A stretch of DNA of 17,271 nucleotides, from contig MU624919.1 of the NCBI GenBank assembly GCA_025349905.2, forward strand, positions 1-17,271. Reading direction: 5' to 3'. The translations under genes were made by a program, and so were the position numbers. The stretch is from Blastocladiella britannica (Eukaryota > Blastocladiomycota > Blastocladiomycetes > Blastocladiales > Blastocladiaceae). Positions 9,046 to 17,271 of the stretch are shown piece after piece. The first letter of the stretch is position 1; every line of letters starts with the position of its first letter. The notes below the pieces were generated by a model that saw nothing but the letters and a program-made list of their open reading frames with translations, was not told where the DNA came from and ran no database searches.

Positions 9046-11577
9046 ATGTCCCCACCCCTGACCACCAAGCCCAACACTATGCCCTCGACTGGCCCGCCGT
9101 CGCCCATCGCATCCACAACGCCGCCCCCGCCACCGCGGCACTTGGACTCGGGCAGCCATTTACCCGCATCGCCGTCCCCGCCTACCCGTAAAAAGTCGTT
9201 TCTGTCCCGCCTGCTCCATGGCGAGCACTCTCACCTCCATCATCTCCAGCAGCAGCACCTGCATCAACAGCAACCCAGTCCATCGCCATCGCCGTCCGCA
9301 TCCGGAGCTGAATTTGCGACTGCGTCTGCAAGTGAACCGACACAACTCGTGAGCACCGGTCTCGGGATCCTGCACCAGCCGGTCCCCGTCACTGCCGCTG
9401 GGACCGGCGGTCCTGGTTTTCCCGCGCTCCCAGCCGGTGCAACTCCGCCTCCACAGCAGCAACACCCGCCGACCCCCGCTTCGTCTCTGGTAATGATGGC
9501 CGCGGCGCAGGACGACGGATCGCGCACGCCCTCCCCGCCAACCCCCCAGCGGCGCCGGTCGTCGTTCCGCGAGCTGCTCTCGGACGCAGCGTCCAGCGCC
9601 ATGCGGGCCGCGCGCTCGCGCTCGCACTCTCCGTCGGCGTCCGCCCGCTTGCCGCTCGGTGGACACGGCGGTGCTGCATCCTCGGGCGGCGGCGGTGGTG
9701 GTAATGGATCAGGCAACGGTAATGGCAATGGTGGGTACGAGGCCGCGCACCACTCGGCCCATGGCCGCCCAGTGACGCCCACGCTTGCATCGCTGTTGCC
9801 ATGGTCGCACGACGACGGGACCCCACCGCCGGCGCCGCCGACCGGCGCGCTCGAAGAAAAGTACGGCCGGTGCGCCAAGGGCTTTATTGGTCGCGGCGCC
9901 ACCGCGGTGGTGCGGGTCGTGCACAAGCCCGCCGAAGCCGGCAGCGGCGGCGGCGGTACCGGCGGCACGGGCGGGCTCGCTTCCGCCACGTCGCCGTCGT
10001 CGGCATCGCTCCTTGCTTCTAATGCTGCTGGCCAAGGGTCGGGGATTGGCGGTAGCGATGGATCTGACTCGTCTGCAGCTCCTCCGGCATCATCAGAGAG
10101 CGGCAGCGGCGGTGGAATCGTCAGCAAGGGGGCCGTCACGTACGCGGTCAAGGAGTTTCGGCGCCGGAGAAAGGGCGAGTCGGAGCGCGACTACGTGAAA
10201 AAAGTCACGGCCGAGTTTTGCATCTCGTCGTCGCTGGACCACGTTAATGTCGTGCGGACCATTGACCTGATCCAAGATGAGCACCACGTACGTCTATCCT
10301 TATGTTTTGTGGTTGAATGTGGCAGTTTTCTTATTCTCAACACCTAAAAAAATATTAGCACTGGTGCGAGGTCATGGAGTACTGCCCCGGCGGCGATCTG
10401 TTTTCCGCCATTCAGGGCGGCGAAATGTCGGACGGCGAGATCGAGTGCTGCTTCAAGCAGCTCATCTCTGGCGTGGCCTACCTGCACCAGATGGGCGTCG
10501 CTCACCGCGATCTCAAGCCAGAGAACCTCTTGTTGGATCTGAATGGCCACCTCAAGGTCTGCTTTGTTTCTGTTACTTCATGCGTCGTAACTGACAAAGG
10601 GAAAACCAGATCACGGATTTCGGCGTGTCGGTCGTGTTCCAGATGCAGTGGGAAAAGCATGGGCACCTTGCGACGGGGATCTGTGGCTCGGCACCTTACA
10701 TTGCGCCCGAGGTTCATATTGATCCCGAGTACGATGCCCGCGAGCTCGACGTCTGGTATGTTACACATCGATGGGTTGATTGCGTCCTGGACCTAACAAA
10801 ATTACAATTACTAGGGCATGCGGCATTATCCTCTACACGCTATTGTACCGCGGAATCCCATGGCGCACGGCGCGCACCGAGGATCCCAATTACGCCAGCT
10901 ACCAGACCGCGTTTTTGGCGTTTGAGCAGCGGCAGCCAATGGGATTCCGCAGCCGCAAGCACGTTCACCTGGGCCAACCCCGGCCCAGCGCGCCGAAGTC
11001 GTCGGCAGCTGCAGCAGCGACGCCCGAAGCGGCAGCAGCGGCGGCAGCATTGCTCGCCAGTAGTCAACAGCCGGACGTGTCGTCGGCCGAGGACTACGGG
11101 ATCCGGCGCGGGTACGAGGCGATCGATCGGCTCCCGGCCGGCCCGCGCGATCTGCTGTACTGGATGATGCACCCGGCGCCCAAGGCGCGCGCGACCGTCG
11201 CCGATATCTTGGCGCATCCGTGGTTCCGCTCGCTCCAGACGTGCCACGACCAGCTGGCGGCCCGGCTTTCGGCAGCAGCAGCCGCAGAAGAATCCGGGAT
11301 GCCTCCTCCGCCGCCAGTGCATGCAGCAGCCGAGCCGTCACCGCACCCGTCACCACACCCGTCGCTGACACGGTTGGGGTCCAATGGCCCGTACGAGCGC
11401 GTGCACACCCACCATACGTGCATTGGGCCGGTGCGCGCGACGGTGCTTCCCGCTACCGATGCTGAGCGCGAGGCGGCACGATTGCGCAAGTACAGCGCGT
11501 CGTCCAAGAAGGCGGCACCGGCTGCTGCGGACCCGCCGCCAGCCCTTGTGGGCGATGGCGCGAAAGTGTCAACATGA
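9046..11577 (+). CDS. Hal4/Hal5-like serine/threonine kinase (four exons, 782 aa)
   Basis: In yeast, kinases of this fungal family stabilise potassium and nutrient transporters at the plasma membrane and affect ion tolerance. Exons are 9046-10287, 10359-10556, 10610-10755 and 10815-11577, all in phase. Residues 1-265 are low complexity (Pro, Ser, His/Gln). The kinase domain begins near 273 with a glycine loop FIGRGATAVVRV (280-291), a Gly/Ser-rich insert (about 295-360), AVKEFRRRRKGESERDYVKK with Lys369, EFCISSSLDHVNVV, EVMEYCPGGDLF, VAHRDLKPEN (His463-Arg464-Asp465), DFG (483-485), CGSAPYIAPE (512-514) and DVWACGIILYTLLYRGIPW. The phrases EFCISS, YCPGGDL and the spacing of W-CGI match Hal5/Npr1-type kinases. 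An Ala-rich insert sits near 585-615, before the HPWF end of the domain (around residue 665). A further 120-residue Pro/Ala/Ser tail follows. Family call is strong; the precise orthologue is open. Confidence 0.88.
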
Positions 11578-11641
11578 TAATTTTTTTCTCTTTGAAGTTT
11601 TTGAAATACATCTGCTGTACCCACCAAAATCTTGTACTCAA

Positions 11642-12553
11642 AATGAACGTCCGAATGGCTACGGTCCGTCCTCTGTTGCTGTCGCATGCCCGGCCATGAC
11701 TCGAACTGCTAAAGTGAAATGGACTAAACGCAACATGGTGTAAGAACAGGTCGACGACCTGATCGCAATCCAGCATTGCAATCTGACGAACCTGCCCGAG
11801 AACTACCAAATGAAATACTGTTCGTAATGGACTGCTGCCGTGTGCGGTCGTGTTCTTGACTGTTGTGATCAACAACTGATGATATTTTGTGCAAAAAAAC
11901 AGACCTGTACCACGCCATGTCCTGGCCGCAGATCAGTTTTGTGGCCGAGGACCACAAGGGCCGCATTGTGGGCTATGTCCTTGCTAAGATGTACGCGTTT
12001 ACCTTTGTCTTGCCCAATGCAAATACTCAAAAAAAAAAAAAAAAAAAAAAAATCAAAAAACAGGGACGACGCAGAGGGTGACGAAGCAGAGCCCCCACAC
12101 GGCCACATTACGTCGCTCTCGGTCATGCGCAACTATCGTCGCTTGGGTCTTGCCGAGAAGCTGATGCGGCAGTCTGGTACATTAACATCCTTTATTGAAT
12201 GTGAAGCATTTACGACTGACCACCATGAAAACAGTGGACGCCATGAAATCGGTCTTTGGCGCCGAATTCGTGTCGCTGCATGTCCGCGTTTCCAACGTGG
12301 CCGCGCGCCACCTTTACGAGCGGACTCTGAAGTTTGAGTACGTTTGTTTATCCCGTTCACACCCCTAGGACCCGTATTGACAGTAAATGGATATAGGGTG
12401 CTAGATACCGAGGTCAAGTACTACGCCGATGGCGAGGACGCGCTGTGGATGAAGTTTTACCTGGCCGATGCGGCACGCGAGCGCGATCAGATCAAGATGG
12501 CCGAGAAGCGCAAGGAAAAGGAAAAGGAGAGTGCCAAGGGCAGCAAGAAGTAA
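11642..12553 (+). CDS. NAA10: N-alpha-acetyltransferase 10, NatA catalytic subunit (six exons, 183 aa)
   Basis: NAA10 (yeast Ard1) acetylates protein N-termini as they leave the ribosome, working with the Naa15 anchor in NatA. Exons are 11642-11662, 11750-11819, 11903-11990, 12064-12176, 12235-12337 and 12397-12553; phases all join. The protein opens [19 protein letters not shown], then [13 protein letters not shown] with Glu24 and Tyr26 at the catalytic positions, [29 protein letters not shown], the acetyl-CoA motif RRLGLA (85-90), [11 protein letters not shown] and KYYADGEDA (139-147). It aligns without gaps to human NAA10 except for an acidic insertion of a few residues near 61-71, and ends in a Lys/Glu-rich tail. 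The first exon codes for only seven residues and has donor GTCCGT. The preceding kinase gene stops 64 bases upstream, so the promoter is very short or lies within that gene. Identity is secure. Confidence 0.95.
12029..12052 (+). repeat. A24 homopolymer in NAA10 intron 3
   Basis: A run of 24 adenines lies on the coding strand inside intron 11991-12063, ending 11 bases before the acceptor AG. The place normally held by a polypyrimidine tract is therefore entirely purine. Length may vary between strains or be affected by sequencing slippage. Confidence 0.9.
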
Positions 12554-13115
12554 ATACACGATAATTTTTTCTCTGGATCCTGAAAATTACAAGAAGTGCT
12601 GGTGTTATATTGGCCCATGCCGCTGGTGCTATACTGCACACTCTGCTCTTGGGGTAATCCCTGATTACTGGTCTGTATACTTTATATTTTGTTATTGTTA
12701 TTGACTTGCTCTCTGGTATTAGTATCAGTTTCAAGGACAACCGAAATAACCTTTGGATCAGGGTGGACTCGTTGGTGCAAATGTCTGGCACCATTACGCC
12801 TCGAAACGGCTCACTGATCCCTTGAACGCATACAGCGCGACACTTTTTGTCTTTGCAGGGGCTTGAATAAATTAGTCTCTTGACCAACTGGGATGATGTG
12901 ACTTTGGCTGGTACACGACTTTTGTCCAATTGCTGAGGGACTTGGGTCAACTCCAATCTCATAGATTTGGCTTCTGTCACTCGGGAATTGAGATTGTAGC
13001 AAACAAAAAATAGTTATCTCCTCCTATTCGGCATACCATCATTTTGCTAGATCCAATTGGTCCTAGTCATTTGACAAAACAATAGACGCACCTCCTCCTG
13101 TGACACGCCAGCAAA
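12554..13115. other. Gene-poor stretch between NAA10 and the gene at 13116
   Basis: The region carries the NAA10 3' end and presumably the promoter of the next gene. A 162-codon frame is open on the minus strand (12980-12492), but it overlaps the NAA10 coding exon, uses third positions without the strong G/C bias of neighbouring genes, and shows no motif I recognise. No RNA gene signature was seen. TATA-like TATACTTTATATTTTG at 12676-12691 is on the plus strand, too far from 13116 to assign. Confidence 0.4.
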
Positions 13116-13643
13116 ATGGCACACATCGCAACCCCGCGCTCCGCGGTCGCAACTCTGGCCGCATTGGCTGTACTATCGGCTGCCGCCTACCTCTGGCGCA
13201 AGTCCTCTGCAACCGGTACGCGTCACACCCTTCATCTGTCGCAATAAGCATTTCTTTTGAATTAAACTAAATGCACTCCCGAACACAGCCCGAAACGTCT
13301 CCGCGACCACCAAGGACCAGGCGATAAATGAAAAGTGCGTTTTTCACCATGTAACCCTGGTACAACTTGGCGACGGCTCTCACGAAGTACATGGAATTAG
13401 ATCGTTTGAGGAAGAATTCAATGGGTGGTCAGAGGGTACGGAGCAGCACCGTCTCTTACTCGTTCATGGTGAAGTGCTCGCTCACAGCAAGTATATGAAC
13501 AAATCAAAGGCAGACGCCTTACATGGATGCTCGAAATCATAAGCAGCCAGGTTGGAACTGGATCGGACATCAACATCGCGCATCTTGAGGTTATTGAAAG
13601 TCTGGCCGACTATATCGCTGGCTGTGGGGGTGCTTATATATGA
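13116..13643 (+). CDS. Small protein with N-terminal membrane anchor, unknown function (tentative, four exons, 104 aa)
   Basis: I do not recognise this gene. Exon 1 (13116-13215) starts at a well-placed ATG after CAAA and encodes a hydrophobic Ala/Leu/Val segment (residues about 9-27) followed by WRK, a likely signal anchor or mitochondrial/peroxisomal membrane anchor. Exon 2 is 13289-13334. Exon 3 (13401-13435, SFEEEFNGWSEG) and exon 4 (13510-13643) are less certain; the latter encodes RLTWMLEIISS and INIAHLEVIESLADYIAG, reading as amphipathic helices, then a TGA at 13641-13643. Introns would be 73, 66 and 74 bases. No donor in exon 4 joins in phase to the helical gene that follows while keeping all of this exon, which favours a separate small protein. 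A single longer gene remains possible if exon 4 ends earlier, for instance at 13589. Confidence 0.4.
13635..13643 (+). promoter_or_regulatory. TATA-like element overlapping the proposed stop codon of the small upstream gene
   Basis: TATATATGA lies 113 bases before the ATG at 13756, a spacing similar to the TATA box of the Hal-type kinase gene. Its last three bases are the proposed TGA stop of the preceding gene. If both assignments hold, the downstream promoter is embedded in the end of the upstream coding region. Confidence 0.3.
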
Positions 13644-13755
13644 TATGCAATCCACTTTGCGAAAGGAAAAAAAACGGGAAACAAACTGATTATGACAATG
13701 CGACAGCTCCCGCCACAAGCATGCTTCCCCCGTGTCGCAGCTGGCGCTCGCCAGC

Positions 13756-15204
13756 ATGGTGACCAAGTACGCGTCGCACTTGCCGTTTGACGCGTGGAAA
13801 GTGGCCATGGACCGACTTGGGCTCACCGTGGAGCAGCTCATGCGCACAGCCGATGCGCTCCTTGTTCGCGAATCGTCTGGTACGCACGTCCTCTCGTTCT
13901 TTCTTTATATGCTTGAAGTCAAGGACTGAAAAAAAATCTAAATAGTGCTGCTGAAAAATCTCGGCGTGGTGTTCCTCGAGTTGCCACATTCCGCTTTGGT
14001 CGCAAGTGGGTCGATTTCGTGTCCAAGGACCTCGACGGGTTCTTGTCGCGCGTGTTTACTGCCTCGTCGCCCGATATCGACATGGAGCGCGCCGTCCGCG
14101 TTCTGGTCATGGCCCATGCATTCGACGGCACATTTGCCAATCGCGCAGTCGCCTCGCCCTCGTTTGCGCTGGCTCTTCGTCCACAGCTGCGCGGAACAAG
14201 CAAGTCAATCGCCTTCGTGTCTGGATTTTTCGTTTGCGCTGGCCGTGATGGTGCGTGTTTTTGTTTTTCTTTCCTGCGTTATATCCCAGCAATAACAAAA
14301 GAAATGGATATCAATAGCCAAACTCACGGAAATCTTGCACGGTATCCCCGAGTTCAAGGACGAACTCCTTCGCGCCTCCACCGAAAGGTTAGGCGATGAG
14401 TGCGTGTCCCTGTTGGAGTTCCATTACCCTGAGCTGGACCGCACCCAGCACATGATCGAGCATCTGCGAGTCCTGGCGAGCGACGAGGACTGGCCCGAGG
14501 ACGGCTCCCAGATTTACCGGTTTCTCGGCGCGATTTCAAGTGAAATCGCGAGCTTTGGCGATTCGATGACCAAGGCGATGAAATTTCACACGGATGGCAA
14601 CCTTGCCACCGTCATGCAGCGCTTCATCATCGAGTACCCGGAGTTGCGCATCAGGGCAACGGCGCCAACGTTTATTCTCAGCTGCATTGCCAGTGCCGCG
14701 CCTGACATTGCTCCCGAGTACCTGCGCCTCACCGTGGTGCCCATAATTGCGCGGCTGCGCATGAGCCTCGACAACATCCGCACCAATTTGCGCCAAGTCA
14801 TGTCTGCGCTGTACCACAGGCAAACGCCCAACGGTGATGACCTCGAGCGCATGATGGCCATATTCAACGAAACCCGGGCAAGTGTGGTGAATGCTGCTGT
14901 GGTTGGCTTGGATCCGTGTGCCCGACGCATGCTCGAGGAAATGCCCGAGGGCCGCGAGACGCTGGACGGCCTGGCCGAGATCGTGGAAGAATTGGTGCTC
15001 ACATTCGTGACGGACGAGGAGGGCAAAGTGTTTCACCTGAGCCACATGGCCAATACCCTCCAGATTCTTCGCAGCCGCACAGGCAAAGTGTTGTTCGTGG
15101 ACGAGGACCTCTATCGCGAGTACATCAAGCTTGCAATCATGGTTAAGGAAGAAATCATGGCAAGGAAGAAAATGTTGTCAACTGGACGCATACGTTCGCT
15201 GTGA
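13756..15204 (+). CDS. Helix-rich protein of unknown function (three exons, about 436 aa)
   Basis: I do not recognise this family. Proposed exons are 13756-13874, 13946-14250 and 14318-15204, all in phase, using ATG 13756 (MVTKYASHLPFDAW). The upstream frame stays open through 13707, so the N-terminus may extend and join the exons at 13116-13643. The first intron needs donor GTCTGG at 13875; the stronger-looking GTACGC at 13880 would put exon 2 into a frame that loses the good coding sequence after 14000. The second intron (14251-14317) has donor GTGCGT and a TAG acceptor. The protein reads as a chain of amphipathic helices, for example FGRKWVDFVSKDLDGFL, MERAVRVLVMAHAFDG, PEYLRLTVVPIIARLRMSL and DLYREYIKLAIMVKEEIM, suggesting a HEAT/ARM-like or other all-alpha fold. 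It has no catalytic motif that I can name and ends in a basic tail. Confidence 0.6.
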
Positions 15205-15252
15205 TGACTGCGCAAGCGCTCATGTGCTTTGGTGCTGCCTTTTATTTATTTG

Positions 15253-15270
15253 GTTGGGCTGGGCTGGGCT
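15253..15270 (+). repeat. Three tandem GGGCT units between genes
   Basis: TTGGGCTGGGCTGGGCT lies 38 bases before the ATG of the next gene and 48 bases after the previous stop. It follows an A/T-rich TTTATTTATTTGG that may be the poly(A) region of the preceding gene. It may be a promoter element; nothing more can be said from one copy. Confidence 0.5.
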
Positions 15271-15307
15271 CATCCACTTGCGAATTTGAGACAAGTACTG
15301 GGCGCGC

Positions 15308-17121
15308 ATGGTCAAGGTACTCGCCCCCATGATGATTAGCATTTCGTCGTTTCCATTTGTATCTTCGGGCGAACAGGGCCTGCAGTTTTTGCTCCTGGGT
15401 GTGTTTCATTTCGTCCCTACTCATTGGCTTCTTGACTGGACCCAACTAACCTGTCTTTTTTTTGTTGTTGTTGTTGAAATGGGCAGCACCCCTAACGGAC
15501 CCCAACGTTCGTATGGAGCTACGTGAAGTGTTCGAGTATGCCTCCAGTCTGTTGTTTGGTAGCATCGTCGACTTTGACCTGCTCACGACATCAGCCAAGG
15601 CCGGCGTGCGTGAGGCCGCCTGCATTGAGGTGCACCGCATTGCACGGGGCAGCGATGCCATGTCGCCCGTGCAGTGGAGCGAGTCGAGTTGCCCCGATCT
15701 CTTTTACTCGGGCGTATACGGCAATCGGGTACGTTTTTGTCAACTCTCCTGTCCATAAAGGATTCTTATCACTCATAAAAATGAAAATGAAATTGAAAAA
15801 TACAAGATCCTCAACCGCTCATTGACTCTGGCGATGACGCGCGCATCATGCGGAGCGACGGGTGGTGGTAAGATCGGGTACTGGCTTCGCATCGATCGCC
15901 GCATGTCCATATTCCCAGGGTTCTCGACGCGCAAGTTTGACATTACCAAATCCCCGTTCGTCGTGGATGTTACACTGGTGCGCGAACAGCACGAGTGATT
16001 TGCGGCAGGCCTGGTGCGTTTTTTTCTTCTTTTTCTTCTTCTTTGCTTTGGATTTGGCGTGACCGTGCCCTCAACCACCATGACAGACCAAAGAAAGCCC
16101 GGCCCTTGATATCTACCCCAACGGTGGCCCCGATTTCTACCTGATCGCCGTTCTGCTGGACTTGGACGAGGGCACCATGTCCGTGTGCCGCCCGGGTACT
16201 GTCCCGGTCCCTGTTGCCAGTGGTATTGACAAGCATAAGGTATGGTACCCGACGGCGCAGTGCATGCCGACCGCCACGGCCGAGGCCGATTTTGTTCGCC
16301 CACTTCCGCACGGCTACCTGTCGTTTGCCCAAGCCATGGCCGCCGACCCGTCCGCGTCCACGGTCCCCACCATTGTCACTGCCAGTGGCGAGCCAGTCAA
16401 GCGCCTGGCTTTGCCCAGTCTCCAGGCGTACTGCCCACCGCCCAGCGACCGCTTGTTTGCAATCGAGCATGGCGCAACTGTAAACCGCTACCCGGTCGCA
16501 TGGAACTCTGCCACGTACTTTGAGGCGCATTTCACGCCCGCGAGTCCCGTCGTGGGTCTCGGGATCCAGCGCGGCGGGCTGCACCTGATGTGGGTTGCGA
16601 CGCGTGGAGTCGAGATGCTGGTGAGTTTTTCGGCCGGGACGTCATTGCAGGAGACGCTGGAGGCATCGATTGCGTGGACCGAGCTGGTTCCAGCGGCGCT
16701 TCGGGCCGGGGCCCGCGGGGACTTGATTGGGGTCTCGAACGAAATGGAGGACACGGTGTGGCTTCGCTGGGATCGAGTGATTGTTGATTCCCAATACGCG
16801 TGGACGCCGACCGTGACGGACAAGGGCCCGTTAGAACCGCTCGAGTCGACGCAGTGGATGGGCATTCACGCAGTGGCCATTGATGACGCGCCCGTCTCGA
16901 CGTCCGACGCGCCACTGTCGGCTCCGACCACCGAGCCCATGACGCTCGGGTTTGCGCTTGGCGCCAACACATCTGATCCGGCCCCCACCAACGCAGACCG
17001 ACTGGACACCCGCACCGGTCTGCCGATTCGCGTGCTCATTGGCGGCGGGCAAGATTCGGTTGTGGCGTTCAGTGAGGACGCTGCCGGGGGACCGTTGGCG
17101 CTGTGGGTTGATGTCGTTTGA
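15308..17121 (+). CDS. Protein of unknown function with beta-rich, possibly SPRY-like segments (four exons, 512 aa)
   Basis: Function not recognised. Proposed exons are 15308-15398, 15487-15728, 15807-15977 and 16087-17121, joining in phase. The first exon (ATGGTCAAG...) is the least certain; its intron has a good CTAAC branch and T-rich tract before GGGCAG, and without it the first ATG would be 15513. Exon 2 encodes VRMELREVFEYASSLLFGSI, an amphipathic helical start. Exons 3-4 encode beta-like sequence: KIGYWLRIDRRMSIFPGF, FVVDVTL, then DFYLIAVLLDLDEGTMSV (about 184-201), which resembles the GxxxDxdxGTxSF strand pair of SPRY domains, and later YFEAHFTPASPVVGLGI. A 51-base in-frame GT-AG segment (15868-15918) is kept as coding because it reads well. 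The acidic/Thr-rich region after 430 is low complexity. The gene lies 103 bases after the preceding stop, same strand. Confidence 0.6.
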
Positions 17122-17195
17122 TAATGGATATTGCGTTCGGCCCATGATCTCTCTATGTCAGGTCTTTGGGCAAAAAAAAAAAGAACTGGGTATAT
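17122..17195. other. 3' flank of the gene at 15308, with A11 run
   Basis: AT-rich sequence after the stop, with an 11-base A run at 17172-17182 and GGGTATATTCATTG beyond it. It likely holds the poly(A) signal of the gene just ended and, if the minus-strand fragment to the right is real, that of a convergent gene too. Confidence 0.35.
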
Positions 17196-17271
17196 TCATT
17201 GTCCCACAGATTCAGGAGCGGCCTGGCCACTCGCAGTAGTCACTGGCGCGTGCGCCGTGGAGGATGTATGC
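17196..17271 (-). CDS. Possible C-terminal end of a minus-strand gene, cut by the window edge
   Basis: On the minus strand a frame is open from the window edge for 24 codons and ends in TGA at 17198-17196. It is rich in Ala, Thr, Ser and Pro, as expected for a low-complexity protein tail in this genome, and third positions are moderately G/C-rich. With so few codons this could be chance. Confidence 0.15.
   Translation of the reverse strand, partial: HTSSTAHAPVTTASGQAAPESVGQ

Noticed and set aside
12492..12980. 162-codon minus-strand open frame between NAA10 and the gene at 13116
   Set aside because: It overlaps the last coding exon of NAA10, lacks the G/C third-position bias of real genes here, and contains no motif I recognise. 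Transcript evidence could revive it.
13880..13945. Intron from GTACGC at 13880 with coding frame LLKNLGVVFLELP
   Set aside because: The donor looks strong and the first residues read well, but this frame loses coding quality after about 14000 and needs a further 38-41-base intron or frameshift. The GTCTGG donor at 13875 gives one continuous frame.
15242..15445. Minus-strand frame rich in Lys/Arg (about 60 codons from MSRDEM)
   Set aside because: It overlaps the proposed first exon of the plus-strand gene at 15308, which joins in phase to a long coding region; the minus frame is short and without homology I can name.
15868..15918. 51-base GT-AG intron candidate in the gene at 15308
   Set aside because: It is divisible by three, has no stop, and encodes sequence continuous in character with its flanks, so it was kept as coding.
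1..17271. tRNA, rRNA, transposon, CRISPR or viral sequences
   Set aside because: No cloverleaf with A and B boxes, no terminal repeats, reverse transcriptase, transposase or regularly spaced repeats were seen on either strand.

Overview
The window is nuclear DNA from a fungus with a very compact, GC-rich genome. Genes sit 20 to 400 bases apart, and most are split by GT-AG introns of about 53 to 89 bases with CTAAC/CTGAC-like branch sites. A fungal-type Hal4/Hal5-family kinase places it in Fungi. The GC-rich coding sequence and Ala/Pro/Gln-rich low complexity would fit an early-diverging lineage such as Blastocladiomycota, but that is inference. All gene models were spliced by eye from reading frame, splice signals and recalled family sequence.

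Layout, left to right. 253-952 (+): a 150-residue ubiquitin-conjugating E2 in five exons. 974-1396 (-): DPM3, the small membrane subunit of dolichol-phosphate-mannose synthase, three exons, tail-to-tail with the E2 with 21 bp between stops. 1446-2756 (+): the alpha subunit of protein farnesyl/geranylgeranyltransferase, seven exons, head-to-head with DPM3 across 49 bp. 2871-6031 (+): a 1026-residue F-box/leucine-rich protein ending in a polyproline and Gln/Met-rich prion-like tail. 6032-6766: a long intergenic and leader region with GATA-type sites and a TATA box. 6767-8657 (+): a divergent protein kinase with HCD in place of HRD. 9046-11577 (+): a Hal4/Hal5-like kinase with its own TATA box. 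11642-12553 (+): NAA10/ARD1, catalytic subunit of the NatA N-terminal acetyltransferase, six exons. 12554-13115: no convincing gene. 13116-13643 and 13756-15204 (+): two helical proteins of unknown function, possibly one gene. 15308-17121 (+): a 512-residue protein of unknown function. 17196-17271 (-): a possible gene end running off the window.

The recognised genes are housekeeping and signalling genes: ubiquitination (E2, F-box), lipid-dependent modification (DPM3, prenyltransferase), N-terminal acetylation and kinases. They do not form a biosynthetic cluster. No rRNA, tRNA, transposon, CRISPR or viral element was seen. The most novel material is the unknown genes at 13116-17121, the atypical kinase at 6767-8657, and the tight shared regulatory junctions.
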